Below are positions 39,243 through 47,827 of a stretch of DNA of 64,000 nucleotides, in pieces. The stretch is taken from contig NZ_CP107567.1 of the NCBI RefSeq assembly GCF_025854275.1, forward strand, positions 4,836,001 through 4,900,000, given 5' to 3'. A program made the position numbers and the translations under genes. Each line of letters opens with the position of its first letter. The stretch's first letter is position 1. Origin of the DNA: Streptomyces peucetius (GTDB lineage Bacteria > Actinomycetota > Actinomycetes > Streptomycetales > Streptomycetaceae). The notes under the pieces were generated by a model. The model ran no database searches. It saw only the letters and a program-made list of their open reading frames with translations, and was not told the origin of the DNA.

Positions 39243-39707
39243 CTAGTCGGGTACCGAACACCGGTCGCCGCAGGGAGCGGTGCCCATGCCTCCGGAGCCC
39301 GCATCCGCCCCCGCGCCGCCCGCCCCGGCACCGCCCGCCCCCGCGCGACCCGCTCCGATCGCCTCGCGGTACCTGGCCGCCGCGAGCATCGTGACGCGCA
39401 CGAAGGGCGCGCCCGCCTCAGTGGCGAGCCAGTGGGCCTTGGGCCGGTGTTCGGCCAGGGCCCAGAGGCAGACGATCCAGGCGGCCTGACCCGAGTAGAT
39501 CTGGCCCCGGTCGCCGATGACGGTGATCTCGCGCATGGTCCGGGCGTGATCGAGCTCCGGGTATCTGCGCCGTGCCTCGGCCGACCCCGCGGGCACCAGG
39601 CGCAGCGGCACGAGCTGCGGCTGCCGCAGCAGCCAGCCCCGCAGATGTACGCACAGGGAGCAGCCGGCGTCGTAGAGGACCGTCAGCGACCGGATCGCGA
39701 TGCTCAT
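39243..39707 (-). CDS. DCC-type thiol-disulfide oxidoreductase (DUF393)
   Basis: A 154-residue protein. The DCC motif is LTVLYDAGCSLCVHLRGWLL (CxxC at about residues 16-19), as in DUF393 thioredoxin-like proteins; EITVIGDRGQIYSGQAAWIV is a second family landmark. The last 37 residues are Gly/Ala-rich with two Cys (GTAPCGDRCSVPD), possibly a second redox pair. ATG 39707 is used; GTG 39716 overlaps the previous gene. It lies between the membrane protein and TetR genes. Confidence 0.88.
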   Translation of the reverse strand: MSIAIRSLTVLYDAGCSLCVHLRGWLLRQPQLVPLRLVPAGSAEARRRYPELDHARTMREITVIGDRGQIYSGQAAWIVCLWALAEHRPKAHWLATEAGAPFVRVTMLAAARYREAIGAGRAGAGGAGAGGAGADAGSGGMGTAPCGDRCSVPD

Positions 39708-39712
39708 CGATG

Positions 39713-40168
39713 TCACGCCCCGGCGGGGCCGGCGGCGGGACCCGCGGCGGGCGCGGCCCACGGGCCCGCGGCGGACTGTGGTGTCCAGCCCTGGGGGCCG
39801 ACCGGCGGGGTCTGCTCGCGCTCCATGACCCGGCGGCGGCGGATCTTGTTGAGCACATAGACGTTGCCGAGGTGCATGACGCCGAGGACGAGCAGCACCA
39901 CGCCGATCTTGACCGACAGGGCCTCGAAGAGGCCGCGGGCCTCGGTGATCTCGTCGGCGGACTTGAGGTAGAGCGCCACGAAGCCGAGGTTGACGAGGTA
40001 GAAGCCGACCACCAGAAGGTGGTTCACGGCGTCCGCGAGCTTCTCGTCCCCCTTGAGCACGTCGGCGAGGAAGATCCGTCCGTTCTTGCTGAGGGTGCGA
40101 GCGACCCAGACGGTGAGTCCGATGCTGATCAGCAGGTAGGCGACGTACGCGACAACAGTGAGGTCCAT
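39713..40168 (-). CDS. Conserved integral membrane protein, first gene of the TetR operon
   Basis: A 151-residue protein starting at ATG 40168 with GGGAGGTGGGGC before it. Three membrane helices are seen (AYVAYLLISIGLTVWVARTL; DAVNHLLVVGFYLVNLGFVA; the VKIGVVLLVLGVMHLGNVYV segment) followed by a cytoplasmic Pro/Ala-rich tail. The palindromic operators begin 13 nt upstream. Family is conserved in Streptomyces but has no known role; co-regulation with DCC and TetR genes suggests a membrane/redox theme. Confidence 0.8.
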   Translation of the reverse strand: MDLTVVAYVAYLLISIGLTVWVARTLSKNGRIFLADVLKGDEKLADAVNHLLVVGFYLVNLGFVALYLKSADEITEARGLFEALSVKIGVVLLVLGVMHLGNVYVLNKIRRRRVMEREQTPPVGPQGWTPQSAAGPWAAPAAGPAAGPAGA

Positions 40169-40180
40169 GCCCCACCTCCC

Positions 40181-40238
40181 TTGAACATGTTCAAAAGCTG
40201 ACGGTCATGACTGTAGACCTGTCTTTGAACATGTTCAA
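40181..40238. promoter_or_regulatory. Twin TTGAACATGTTCAA operators
   Basis: Two identical perfect 14-bp palindromes (40181-40194 and 40225-40238), centres 44 bp apart (about four helical turns), lie between the minus-strand operon start (40168) and the hydrolase start (40314). Their shape is typical of TetR operators, and the only TetR gene nearby is the last gene of the operon. Confidence 0.85.
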
Positions 40239-40313
40239 GTGGGTGCCGTGCCTGGCGCGGACAGGCGGAAAAGGCAGAGCGCGGAGGAGGGTCAGGGTCG
40301 TAACGTCACCCGG

Positions 40314-41129
40314 ATGACGCTGTCTTATGACGAAGCCGGTGAAGGCCCTCCGGTCGTCCTGCTCCACTCCTCCGTGTGCGACCGGCGCATGTGGGACGCG
40401 CAGTTCCGGTCGCTGGCGGCCGCCGGGCACCGCGTGGTGCGCTGCGACTTCCGCGGCTACGGTGCGACGCCCGTGGCCGACCGCCCCTACGCGGACGCAG
40501 GCGACGTTCTCGGCCTGATGGATGCCCTCGGTGTCGAACGGGCAGCCCTGGTCGGGTCCTCCTTCGGCGGCCGGGTCGCCCTGCTGGCGGCGGCCGCTGC
40601 CCCGGAGCGGGTGTCCGCGCTGGCGCTGCTGTGCGCCGCCCCGCTCCCCGGCCAGGAGCAGAGCGCCGAACTGGCCGCCTTCGACGCCCGTGAGGACGCG
40701 CTCTTCGAGACGCGCGACCTCGCCGGCGCGGCCGCGCTGAACGTGGCCACCTGGCTCGGCCCTGACGCGGACGAGGCGGCGAGGGGCGCCGTGTACGAGA
40801 TGCAGCTCCACGCCTTCGAGGTGCAGACGGCGGCGGAGGAGGCCGTGGAGACCGAGGGCGCGCCTCATGTCCTGTCCGGCGGCAGGGTCACGGGGCTGCC
40901 CGACTTCTCGGCGTTCGCCTCACCCTGCCTCGCGGTGTCCGGCGCCCACGACCTGCCGGACTTCCGCCGGGCCGCGGCCCGCGTCCCGGCGCTGCTGCCG
41001 AACGCCCGTCACCTCGAACTCCCCTGGGCCGGCCACCTCCCGTCCCTGGAACGGCCTGGCGAGACGGGCGCGCTGCTGACCGGTTTCCTGGCCGGAGCGG
41101 CACTCCCGGCGGCCGTGAACGCCGCCTGA
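40314..41129 (+). CDS. Alpha/beta hydrolase
   Basis: A 271-residue hydrolase starting at ATG 40314; the better GGAGGAGG is 23 nt away, so an upstream start (the frame is open from GTG 40239) is possible. Fold landmarks: VVLLHSSVCDRRMWDAQF (oxyanion region), VVRCDFRGYGATPVADRPYA, nucleophile Ser in ALVGSSFGGRVALLAAAAAP, Asp in VSGAHDLPDFRRA and His in PWAGHLPSLERPGE. The substrate cannot be inferred. It diverges from the TetR operon across the twin operators, so it may be co-controlled. Confidence 0.88.
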   Translation: MTLSYDEAGEGPPVVLLHSSVCDRRMWDAQFRSLAAAGHRVVRCDFRGYGATPVADRPYADAGDVLGLMDALGVERAALVGSSFGGRVALLAAAAAPERVSALALLCAAPLPGQEQSAELAAFDAREDALFETRDLAGAAALNVATWLGPDADEAARGAVYEMQLHAFEVQTAAEEAVETEGAPHVLSGGRVTGLPDFSAFASPCLAVSGAHDLPDFRRAAARVPALLPNARHLELPWAGHLPSLERPGETGALLTGFLAGAALPAAVNAA

Positions 41130-41166
41130 GCCGGAGCCCGCCCTGGTGCGGGCCCTCGAGCCGGAA

Positions 41167-41212
41167 CCCGCCCCGGTGCGGGCGGCTGCGTCCGGGCCCG
41201 CACCGGGGCGGG
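41167..41212. terminator. Bidirectional terminator
   Basis: A perfect 16-bp stem (41167-41182 with 41197-41212) lies between the convergent hydrolase and SMP-30 genes. Confidence 0.8.
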
Positions 41213-41216
41213 CGGC

Positions 41217-42060
41217 TCAGGCGCGGCGGATGCGCGGGGCGCCGGTCACGGAGAGGACCAGGGAGTACAGCGAGGTCGTGGCCGTGATGAACAGACGGTT
41301 GTTCTTGGGGCCGCCGAAGGCGATGCTGGAGACGGCCTCGGGGACGCGGATGCGGCCGATGAGGGTGCCGACGGGGTCGTAGCAGTGGATGCCGCCGTGC
41401 ATCGCCGCCACCCACAGCCGGCCGTCGTCGTCGAAGCGGATGTTGTCGAACCGGTCGTCGTCGCCCGTCGCCTCGGCGAACACCTTCCCGTCGTCGAGTG
41501 TGCCGTCGTCGCGGGCATCGAAGACGCGGATGTGGCCGGCGACGGTGTCGGACACGTACAACTGCCGCTCGTCGAGGGAGGAGACCAGGCCGTTGGGGCC
41601 GCCGAAGCCGTCGGCGACCCGTCGTACGGCACCGGTCGACGGATCGATCCGGTAGACGTCGCGGCCGTCCATCTCCGGCTCGGCCCGGTGGCCCTCGTAG
41701 TCGCTGGTGATGCCGAACGTGGGGTCGGAGAACCAGATCGAGCCGTCGGAGCGCACCACCGCGTCGTTGGGGCTGTTGCAGCGCCTGCCCTCGAAGCGGT
41801 CGGCGAGGACGGTGATCCTGCCGTCCGCCTCGGAGCGGGTGACCCGGCGGTTGCCCTGTTCGCACGAGATCAGCCGGCCCTCGCGGTCGAGCGTGTTGCC
41901 GTTGCTGTGGCCGGCGGGGGAGCGGAAGAGGCCGATCGCGCCGCTCTGTTCGTCCCAGCGCGGCATGCGGTCGTTCGGTATGTCGCTCCAGATCAGCTGG
42001 CGCCAGACCGGGAGGTAGACCGGCCCCTCGGCCCGGCGGCAGTCCCCGTGCAGCCGCTCG
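41217..42060 (-). pseudogene. SMP-30/gluconolactonase-family gene lacking its 5' end
   Basis: SMP-30 homology begins in frame well before the first ATG (41966): ERLHGDCRRAEGPVYLPVW and RQLIWSDIPNDRM are the normal start of the beta-propeller, including the metal-binding Glu in RAEGPV. No ATG, GTG or TTG precedes it until an in-frame stop near 42125. The rest is complete: NSPNDAVVRSDGSIWFSDPT, GPNGLVSSLDERQLYVSDTV and DNIRFDDDGRLWVAAMHGGI. The upstream sequence is a fragment of an unrelated Lrp gene on the other strand, so a rearrangement probably removed the start. A shorter 249-residue product from ATG 41966 would lack the first blade. Confidence 0.75.
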
Positions 42061-42082
42061 AGCCGGGTCGTCGGCCTGGAAG

Positions 42083-42230
42083 AGGGATTGGGCGGACGTC
42101 TTCGCCGCGATCCCGGAGATCCAGGAAGCGCACGTCATCGCCGACGGCGCGTCGGTCCTGGTGAAGGTGCGCACAGCCGCCGCCGAGCATCCGCAGGACG
42201 TGCTGCGGCCGCCGTACGCCGCGAAGGGAT
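42083..42230 (+). pseudogene. C-terminal fragment of an Lrp/AsnC regulator
   Basis: The plus strand reads DWADVFAAIPEIQEAHVIAD, GASVLVKVRTAAAEHPQDVL, then RPPYAAKG. This is the RAM ligand-binding domain of Lrp/AsnC proteins (expected IPEVQEAHxVxGxxDxLVKV). It has no helix-turn-helix, start or proper C-terminus, and abuts the broken SMP-30 gene. Confidence 0.65.
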
Positions 42231-42663
42231 GGAAACTGCTTGCCGAGAACGGCGTTTGGGGTGATTTAGCTCCATCGTGTGATGACCGGCCTCCGGGCTT
42301 GCGGCCTGCGGTGCAGGCCGGAGTGGCGTGGGCAACGCGATCTGGGACGCCGGGCATGGTGCCAGCGCGCGGGGCCCCTGCTCCACCAGCGAGATGGTTC
42401 AGGGCCTCTCCGTCGCCTCTGGCCGTGTTCAGATGGTCAGGTCGTGAGGGACTCCGCCCTTCCGGGGCCGGACCACGGACAGGATCCGTGTCGCCGCCCG
42501 GAGGCGAAAGCGGACGACCAGTGCGTCCAAGACCGTTCGGGGCGTGCCGGTGCACGGGTTCACTCCCGCTCACTGCCCAGGAACGGTGAGCGGTACACGG
42601 TCGACCGTCGCGCTGGAGACGCTCTTCGAACGACCCGTCTCCCCGCTGGACACACCCCGGCCT
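42231..42663. other. Gap of about 430 bp without a recognisable gene
   Basis: Sequence after the Lrp fragment shows only low-quality open frames (Arg/Gly/Pro-rich) in all frames. The join region reads KGWKLLAENGVWGD, similar in feel to LAQMYRFLAEDGCWGEF at 22990-23045, but too short to name. Confidence 0.4.
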
Positions 42664-42688
42664 GACCCCGGTGCCTGGCACCGGGGTC
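42664..42688 (-). terminator. Terminator of the small membrane protein gene
   Basis: A 12-bp perfect inverted repeat (42664-42675 with 42677-42688) directly past the minus-strand stop at 42693. Confidence 0.6.
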
Positions 42689-42692
42689 GGGG

Positions 42693-43241
42693 CTACATGC
42701 TGCTCAGTGAGCGGGCGTAGTTGATCTGGCCCATCACCATCTGGAACGTCTCCGGTCCCTGGGCCGGGATCATCGTCGAGTGGTGCTTGCCGCCGCTGGT
42801 GACCGTGACCTGGATGAAGCCCGTGGTCGTCTTCTCCTTCATCAGGAGGAAGAGCAGGCCCAGCAGGCAGAAGATGAAGAAGACGATCGCGAGCACGATC
42901 GCGTGGGTCGGGATCTTCTCCTCGGTCCGCGACATGTCCGTCGCGTTCCACACGGCGCCCTTGAGCGGCATCGTGCCGGCCGGGGTGATGATGGAGTCGC
43001 CCGTCACCGTGATGTCTCCGATGGACACCAGCGGCGTGCCGCCCGCCGCGGCGGGCGGCCCCGCGTACGGCATCGGGACGCCGGCGGGCTGGGTCTGCGC
43101 GTAGGCCGGGGTCTGACCCTGGGGATAGCCGTATCCGGGCGTGGGGCCCGGGTAGCCGTAGGCCGGCGTGCCACCGGGCGGCTGGGCCGGGCCCCACTGG
43201 TACTCGGGCTCGCCGTCCTGGTACGGATTGGGCGTCGTCAT
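42693..43241 (-). CDS. Single-pass membrane protein with Pro/Gly/Tyr-rich N-terminus
   Basis: A 182-residue protein from ATG 43241. A disordered 70-residue head (YGYPGPTPGYGYPQGQTPAY) is followed by LVSIGDITVTGDSIITPAGT, one membrane helix (AIVLAIVFFIFCLLGLLFLL) and a basic, beta-rich tail ending in QMVMGQINYARSLSSM. The type is widespread in Streptomyces; function unknown. The head resembles the N-terminus of 2551-3096, though the rest differs. Confidence 0.78.
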   Translation of the reverse strand: MTTPNPYQDGEPEYQWGPAQPPGGTPAYGYPGPTPGYGYPQGQTPAYAQTQPAGVPMPYAGPPAAAGGTPLVSIGDITVTGDSIITPAGTMPLKGAVWNATDMSRTEEKIPTHAIVLAIVFFIFCLLGLLFLLMKEKTTTGFIQVTVTSGGKHHSTMIPAQGPETFQMVMGQINYARSLSSM

Positions 43242-43335
43242 GTTCTCGTCCCCGCTTTCGCACTGCCTCAGATCAGACCTTCCCCGATCCTGCCAGGTGC
43301 GCCCGGGTCGGTGAAGCCCGTTCGGACGTACGGAC

Positions 43336-43369
43336 AGGGCCCCGGCTCCTCCAGGGGAGCCGGGGCCCT
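43336..43369 (-). terminator. Terminator of the sdh operon
   Basis: A 14-bp perfect GC-rich inverted repeat (43336-43349 with 43356-43369), 32 nt past the sdhB stop on the minus strand. Confidence 0.8.
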
Positions 43370-43400
43370 TGACGCCGTGTCACACGGAGCGGGACGTGTG

Positions 43401-44159
43401 TCAGAAGCGACGCGTGATCAGCGCGCGCTTCACTTCCTGGATCGCCTTGGTGACCTCGATACCGCGCGGGCAGGCGTCCGTGCAGTTGAACGTGGTGCGG
43501 CAGCGCCACACGCCGTCCTTGTCGTTGAGGATCTCCAGGCGCTGCTCCCCGGCCTCGTCACGCGAGTCGAAGATGAAGCGGTGCGCGTTGACGATCGCCG
43601 CCGGGCCGAAGTACTGGCCGTCGTTCCAGAACACCGGGCACGAGGACGTGCACGCGGCGCACAGGATGCACTTGGTGGTGTCGTCGAAGCGCTCGCGGTC
43701 CTCCGCGGACTGCAAACGCTCGCGGGTCGGCTCGTTGCCCTTCGTGATCAGGAACGGCATCACGTCGCGGTACGCCTGGAAGAACGGCTCCATGTCCACG
43801 ACGAGGTCCTTGAGGACCGTCAGGCCCTTTATGGCCTCGACCGTGATGGGCTTCTCCGGGTTGATGTCCTTGATCAGCGTCTTGCAGGCGAGCCTGTTCT
43901 TGCCGTTGATCCGCATCGCGTCGGAGCCGCAGATGCCGTGCGCGCACGAGCGTCGGAAGGTGAGCGAGCCGTCGACGTCCCACTTGATCTTGTGGAGGGC
44001 GTCGAGGACGCGCTCCTTGGGGTCGATCTCGATCTGGAAGTCCTCCCAGACCGCGTGCTCCGACACCTCGGGGTTGAAGCGGCGGATCCGGAAGGTGGCG
44101 GTGATGTACGGGGAGTCGGCGAAGCCGGCTTCCCGCTTCTCCAGGGTCGGGGTAGCCAT
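43401..44159 (-). CDS. sdhB: Succinate dehydrogenase iron-sulfur subunit
   Basis: A 252-residue subunit carrying the three Fe-S clusters that pass electrons from SdhA to quinone. The [2Fe-2S] motif is FRRSCAHGICGSDAMRINGK with LACKTLIKD later; the [4Fe-4S]/[3Fe-4S] cysteines are in CILCAACTSSCPVFW and CRTTFNCTDACPRGI. The start overlaps the sdhA stop by one base, indicating coupling. It is the last gene of sdhCDAB, with a terminator downstream. Confidence 0.97.
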   Translation of the reverse strand: MATPTLEKREAGFADSPYITATFRIRRFNPEVSEHAVWEDFQIEIDPKERVLDALHKIKWDVDGSLTFRRSCAHGICGSDAMRINGKNRLACKTLIKDINPEKPITVEAIKGLTVLKDLVVDMEPFFQAYRDVMPFLITKGNEPTRERLQSAEDRERFDDTTKCILCAACTSSCPVFWNDGQYFGPAAIVNAHRFIFDSRDEAGEQRLEILNDKDGVWRCRTTFNCTDACPRGIEVTKAIQEVKRALITRRF

Positions 44160-45913
44160 CAGTACTTACGCTCCATCGGCTGGTAGCGGGTCTGGACGAC
44201 CGGCTTGTAGTCGAGACGGATCGACTGGGTGCCGTCGTCGCCCACCTCGCGGTACGCCATGGTGTGGCGCATGAAGTTGACGTCGTCGCGGTTCGGGAAG
44301 TCCTCGCGGTAGTGACCGCCGCGGGACTCCTTGCGGGCGAGCGCGGAGACGGCCATGACCTCGGCCAGGTCGAGCAGGTTGCCCAGCTCGATGGCCTCCA
44401 GCAGGTCCGTGTTGAACCGCTTGCCCTTGTCCTGGACGGACACGTTGAGGTAGCGCTCGCGCAGCTCGGCGATCTTCTCGACCGCGGTCTTGATCGTCTG
44501 CTCGGTGCGGAACACCATCACATTGGCGTCCATCGTCTCCTGGAGCTCCTTGCGGAGCACGGAGACCCGCTCGGAGCCGGTGGAGCCCAGCAGCCGCTCG
44601 ACCTGCTCGGCGACGAAGGACGCCGGGTTCTCCGGAAGCTCGACGTAGTCGGTCTTCGCCGAGTACTCGGCGGCGGCGATGCCGGCGCGCTTGCCGAAGA
44701 CGTTGATGTCCAGGAGCGAGTTGGTGCCGAGGCGGTTGGCGCCGTGCACCGAGACGCAGGCGACCTCGCCGGCGGCGTACAGGCCGGGCACGACGGTGGT
44801 GTTGTCCATCAGGACCTCACCCTCGACGTTGGTCGGGATGCCGCCCATGGCGTAGTGCGCGGTCGGCTGGATCGGGATCGGGTCCGTGTAGGGCTCGATG
44901 CCGAGGTACGTCCGCGCGAACTCGGTGATGTCCGGGAGCTTGGCGTCCAGCTGCTCCGGCGGCAGGTGGGTGAGGTCCAGGTAGACGTGGTCGCCCTCGG
45001 GGCCGCAGCCGCGGCCCTCGCGGATCTCCGTGTAGATGGAGCGGGAGACGACGTCACGGGACGCGAGGTCCTTCATGACCGGCGCGTACTTCTCCATGAA
45101 GCGCTCGCCGTCCTTGTTGCGGAGGATGCCGCCCTCACCGCGGGCGCCCTCCGTCAGCAGGATGCCCATGCGCCAGATGCCCGTCGGGTGGAACTGGAAG
45201 AACTCCATGTCCTCCAGCGGCAGACCGCGCCGGTAGCAGGCGGCCTGGCCGTCACCGGTCAGGGTGTGCGCGTTGGAGGTCACCTTGAAGAACTTGCCGG
45301 TGCCGCCGGACGCGTAGATCACGGCCTTGGCCTGGAAGACGTGGATCTCGCCGGTGGCCAGCTCGTAGGCGACCACACCGGCGGACTTCTTGACGCCGTC
45401 GACCTCGGTGATCAGCTGGTCCAGGACGTAGAACTCGTTGAAGAACTCCACGCCCTCCTTGACGCAGTTCTGGTACAGCGTCTGGAGGATCATGTGACCG
45501 GTGCGGTCCGCGGCATAGCAGGACCGGCGGACCGGCGCCTCGCCGTGGTTGCGGGAGTGGCCGCCGAAGCGGCGCTGGTCGATGGTGCCGCCCGGGGTCC
45601 GGTTGAACGGCAGGCCCATCTTCTCCAGGTCGAGGACGGCGTCGATGGCCTCCTTCGCCAGGATCTCGGCGGCGTCCTGGTCGACCAGGTAGTCACCGCC
45701 CTTGACCGTGTCGAAGGTGTGCCACTCCCAGTTGTCCTCCTCCACGTTGGCCAGCGCGGCGGCCATGCCGCCCTGCGCCGCGCCCGTGTGGGAGCGGGTG
45801 GGGTAGAGCTTGGTCAGCACGGCGGTGCGGCTGCGCTTCGTCGACTCGATGGCGGCGCGCATGCCGGCGCCACCGGCGCCGACGATGACGGTGTCGTACT
45901 TGTGGATCTTCAT
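44159..45913 (-). CDS. sdhA: Succinate dehydrogenase flavoprotein subunit
   Basis: A 584-residue FAD subunit oxidising succinate to fumarate on the cytoplasmic face. MKIHKYDTVIVGAGGAGMRA is the dinucleotide-binding start; the covalent-FAD His lies in YPTRSHTGAAQGGMAAALAN; the substrate region includes TERARGEGG-like GARGEGGILRNKDGERFMEK, the active-site RSIYTEIREGRGCG and HYAMGGIPTN, ending HGANRLGTNSLLDINVFG. Gene order is sdhC-D-A-B on the minus strand, the usual Streptomyces arrangement. Confidence 0.97.
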   Translation of the reverse strand: MKIHKYDTVIVGAGGAGMRAAIESTKRSRTAVLTKLYPTRSHTGAAQGGMAAALANVEEDNWEWHTFDTVKGGDYLVDQDAAEILAKEAIDAVLDLEKMGLPFNRTPGGTIDQRRFGGHSRNHGEAPVRRSCYAADRTGHMILQTLYQNCVKEGVEFFNEFYVLDQLITEVDGVKKSAGVVAYELATGEIHVFQAKAVIYASGGTGKFFKVTSNAHTLTGDGQAACYRRGLPLEDMEFFQFHPTGIWRMGILLTEGARGEGGILRNKDGERFMEKYAPVMKDLASRDVVSRSIYTEIREGRGCGPEGDHVYLDLTHLPPEQLDAKLPDITEFARTYLGIEPYTDPIPIQPTAHYAMGGIPTNVEGEVLMDNTTVVPGLYAAGEVACVSVHGANRLGTNSLLDINVFGKRAGIAAAEYSAKTDYVELPENPASFVAEQVERLLGSTGSERVSVLRKELQETMDANVMVFRTEQTIKTAVEKIAELRERYLNVSVQDKGKRFNTDLLEAIELGNLLDLAEVMAVSALARKESRGGHYREDFPNRDDVNFMRHTMAYREVGDDGTQSIRLDYKPVVQTRYQPMERKY

Positions 45914-45937
45914 GGGTGGATTACCTCAGCCCCGTGC

Positions 45938-46414
45938 CTAGCGGATGTTCGGGTCGAAGGTGAAGATCACCAGCGTGCCCAGAAGGATGGTGAACACCGT
46001 GGCGGTGTACAGCAGGCCCTTGAGCCACAGGCGCGTGTTCGGACGCTCCGCGTAGTCGTTGATGACGGTACGGAGGCCGTTGGCGCCGTGCAGCATGGCA
46101 AGCCACAGCATCAGCAGGTCCCAGGTCTGCCAGAACGGGGACGCCCAGCGGCCGGCCACGAAGGCGAAGCCGATCTTGGAGACGCCGCCGTCGAGCACCA
46201 GCTGGATCAGCAGGTGGCCGATGACCAGGACGACGAGGAGCACGCCGGACAGGCGCATGAACAGCCATGCGGCCATCTCGAAGTTCCCGCGGGTCGAGCG
46301 CGGGGTCTTCTTGGTGCGCTTGCGCGGGGGCTCGATGAGCGGGGCCGGGTTGTCCGCGTCGTAGACGTGGGCGCCTTCGACGGGACCGATCGCGGAAGTG
46401 GTGTCAGTGGACAT
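45938..46414 (-). CDS. sdhD: Succinate dehydrogenase membrane anchor subunit
   Basis: A 158-residue subunit from ATG 46414 (MSTDTTSAIGPVEGAHVYDA). A soluble, basic N-terminus of about 45 residues is followed by three membrane helices: AAWLFMRLSGVLLVVLVIGH with the heme-ligand-like His, the QTWDLLMLWLAMLHGANGLR segment, and LLYTATVFTILLGTLVIFTF. It forms the quinone/heme b anchor with SdhC. It lies 24 nt before sdhA. Confidence 0.92.
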   Translation of the reverse strand: MSTDTTSAIGPVEGAHVYDADNPAPLIEPPRKRTKKTPRSTRGNFEMAAWLFMRLSGVLLVVLVIGHLLIQLVLDGGVSKIGFAFVAGRWASPFWQTWDLLMLWLAMLHGANGLRTVINDYAERPNTRLWLKGLLYTATVFTILLGTLVIFTFDPNIR

Positions 46415-46422
46415 GTCTGGCC

Positions 46423-46803
46423 TCAGCTCCCGAAGACTTCGCGGACGGCGTGGCCGAGCACGGGGTAAAGGGCGCCCACCATCAGTACGAACCAGACGGC
46501 CATCACGGACCAGAGCATCTGCTTCTGGTAGCGCGGGCCCTTGGACCAGAAGTCCACGGCGATGACGCGCAGGCCGTTGAGCGCGTGGAAGAGGATCGCG
46601 GCCACGAGGCCGTATTCCAGCAGCGCGACGATCGGCGTCTTGTAGGTGGCGACGACCTCGTCGTACGCCTCGGGCGAGACGCGGACGAGAGCGGTGTCCA
46701 GCACGTGTACGAACAGGAAGAAGAAGATGAGGACGCCGGTGACTCGATGAGCCACCCAGGACCACATTCCTTCCCGGCCGCGGTACAGCGTTCCAGCCGG
46801 CAC
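46423..46803 (-). CDS. sdhC: Succinate dehydrogenase cytochrome b subunit
   Basis: A 126-residue subunit from GTG 46803 with GGAGGG at good spacing (VPAGTLYRGREGMWSWVAHR). Family landmarks: WVAHRVTGVLIFFFLFVHVL with the Ser/His quinone-heme region, YGLVAAILFHALNGLRVIAV and WFVLMVGALYPVLGHAVREV. Three membrane helices. It is the first gene of the sdh operon; the promoter should lie in 46804-47038, where nothing clear was seen. Confidence 0.93.
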   Translation of the reverse strand: MPAGTLYRGREGMWSWVAHRVTGVLIFFFLFVHVLDTALVRVSPEAYDEVVATYKTPIVALLEYGLVAAILFHALNGLRVIAVDFWSKGPRYQKQMLWSVMAVWFVLMVGALYPVLGHAVREVFGS

Positions 46804-47038
46804 GGAAGAACCCTCCGGGAGCGGGGATTGGGGCCTGCCGGCTTGGGGTGTCGGTCTGGCCCGGCCGGGTACGGTCCACCGGCCCTGGCCATCGTAGCGA
46901 CGTGTTGTCGGTTCGTTCGCCCGGGGTCCACCGGTGTGATCAAACAGGCAATCAATCAGCCTCGGACGGACCAATCCCGCCGGCCGTTCCGTCCGCCGTC
47001 CTGCCCGGTCGTTCCGCCGGGCCGTCCCGGCGGCCGGA

Positions 47039-47521
47039 CTACGGGGTGGCAGCGCCCGCGATGTCGGACTCGGGGTGTTCGGACATGGTGTGCGCCAGCC
47101 GGGAGCGGACGAGAGCGCGCAGTTCATCGGCCGAAATGGCCCTCTCCTCGTCCGGTTCATGGGAAAGTCTGCTCCGGATACCGGCCAGTACCTGATCCAG
47201 GTACTCGTCGGGCCGGTAGGCGTCGAGACAGATGACGAACGCATGTCCGAATTTGCTCTCGTATGCCGCGTGCGCCGCGGCCAGTGCGGTGTGGGCGGCC
47301 TGCGGGGCGCTCGGTGGCAGCCCGGTGGACGATTCGCGGGCCAGCACCTGGTGGACGTCGGCGGGGCTGAGGTCGTATCCGGCCTCGTCGCAGGCGGCGA
47401 GGAGGGACTCGAGGTCGGGGTAGGGGCGGTGGGCGACCACGCGGCGCGCCCAGTGGCGACTGCCGCAGCAGGCGAGCACGATCGCTTCCGCGGCGTCCGC
47501 CGGAGCGCCGTTGAAGTGCTC
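47039..47521 (-). CDS. OHCU decarboxylase (uric acid degradation), start unclear
   Basis: A 2-oxo-4-hydroxy-4-carboxy-5-ureidoimidazoline decarboxylase-like protein, which finishes the urate-to-allantoin path. Homology runs GLEHFNGAPADAAEAIVLAC, HRPYPDLESLLAACDEAGYD, then KFGHAFVICLDAYRPDEYL. The conserved start (EHFNGAPAD) lies upstream of the first normal start codon (GTG 47479), and no ATG, GTG or TTG is in frame up to the stop near 47697. The given right end marks where homology begins. Either a non-standard start (CTG occurs near 47635) is used or the gene is damaged. Confidence 0.78.
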   Translation of the reverse strand, partial: EHFNGAPADAAEAIVLACCGSRHWARRVVAHRPYPDLESLLAACDEAGYDLSPADVHQVLARESSTGLPPSAPQAAHTALAAAHAAYESKFGHAFVICLDAYRPDEYLDQVLAGIRSRLSHEPDEERAISADELRALVRSRLAHTMSEHPESDIAGAATP

Positions 47522-47827
47522 GAGCCCCGGCTCCGGGCGACGCTGGGACGGTATGGCAGAAGGGGCGGCGGTGCCCCGGGTGTGGTGGAGTGTCGGCGGT
47601 CGCTTCGGGAAGCCGCCGTGGGATTCGCTGGTCAGCGGGGGCTCCTCGAAGGGCAGCGGGACGGTAGGGAAGGGAGAGAAGGGTGTGTCGTAACGCTATC
47701 GACAGGGACGCGAAGCTGTCCGACGGATGCGCGAATTTCACCCGGACGGGAGAGTTTGCACCGAGGTAATGGACGCAGAAGGGGGTGCTTGTACGGGGTT
47801 TCGCCGCTTTTGGGAGGTATCAGAACG

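Noticed and set aside
40181..40238. KstR-type cholesterol operon operators
   Set aside because: The palindrome fits the loose TnnAACnnGTTnnA pattern, but none of the neighbouring genes belongs to sterol breakdown and the local TetR protein is not recognisably KstR.
44264..46468. Long plus-strand frame opposite sdhA and sdhD
   Set aside because: Shadow of the sdh genes; no motif and unnatural composition.
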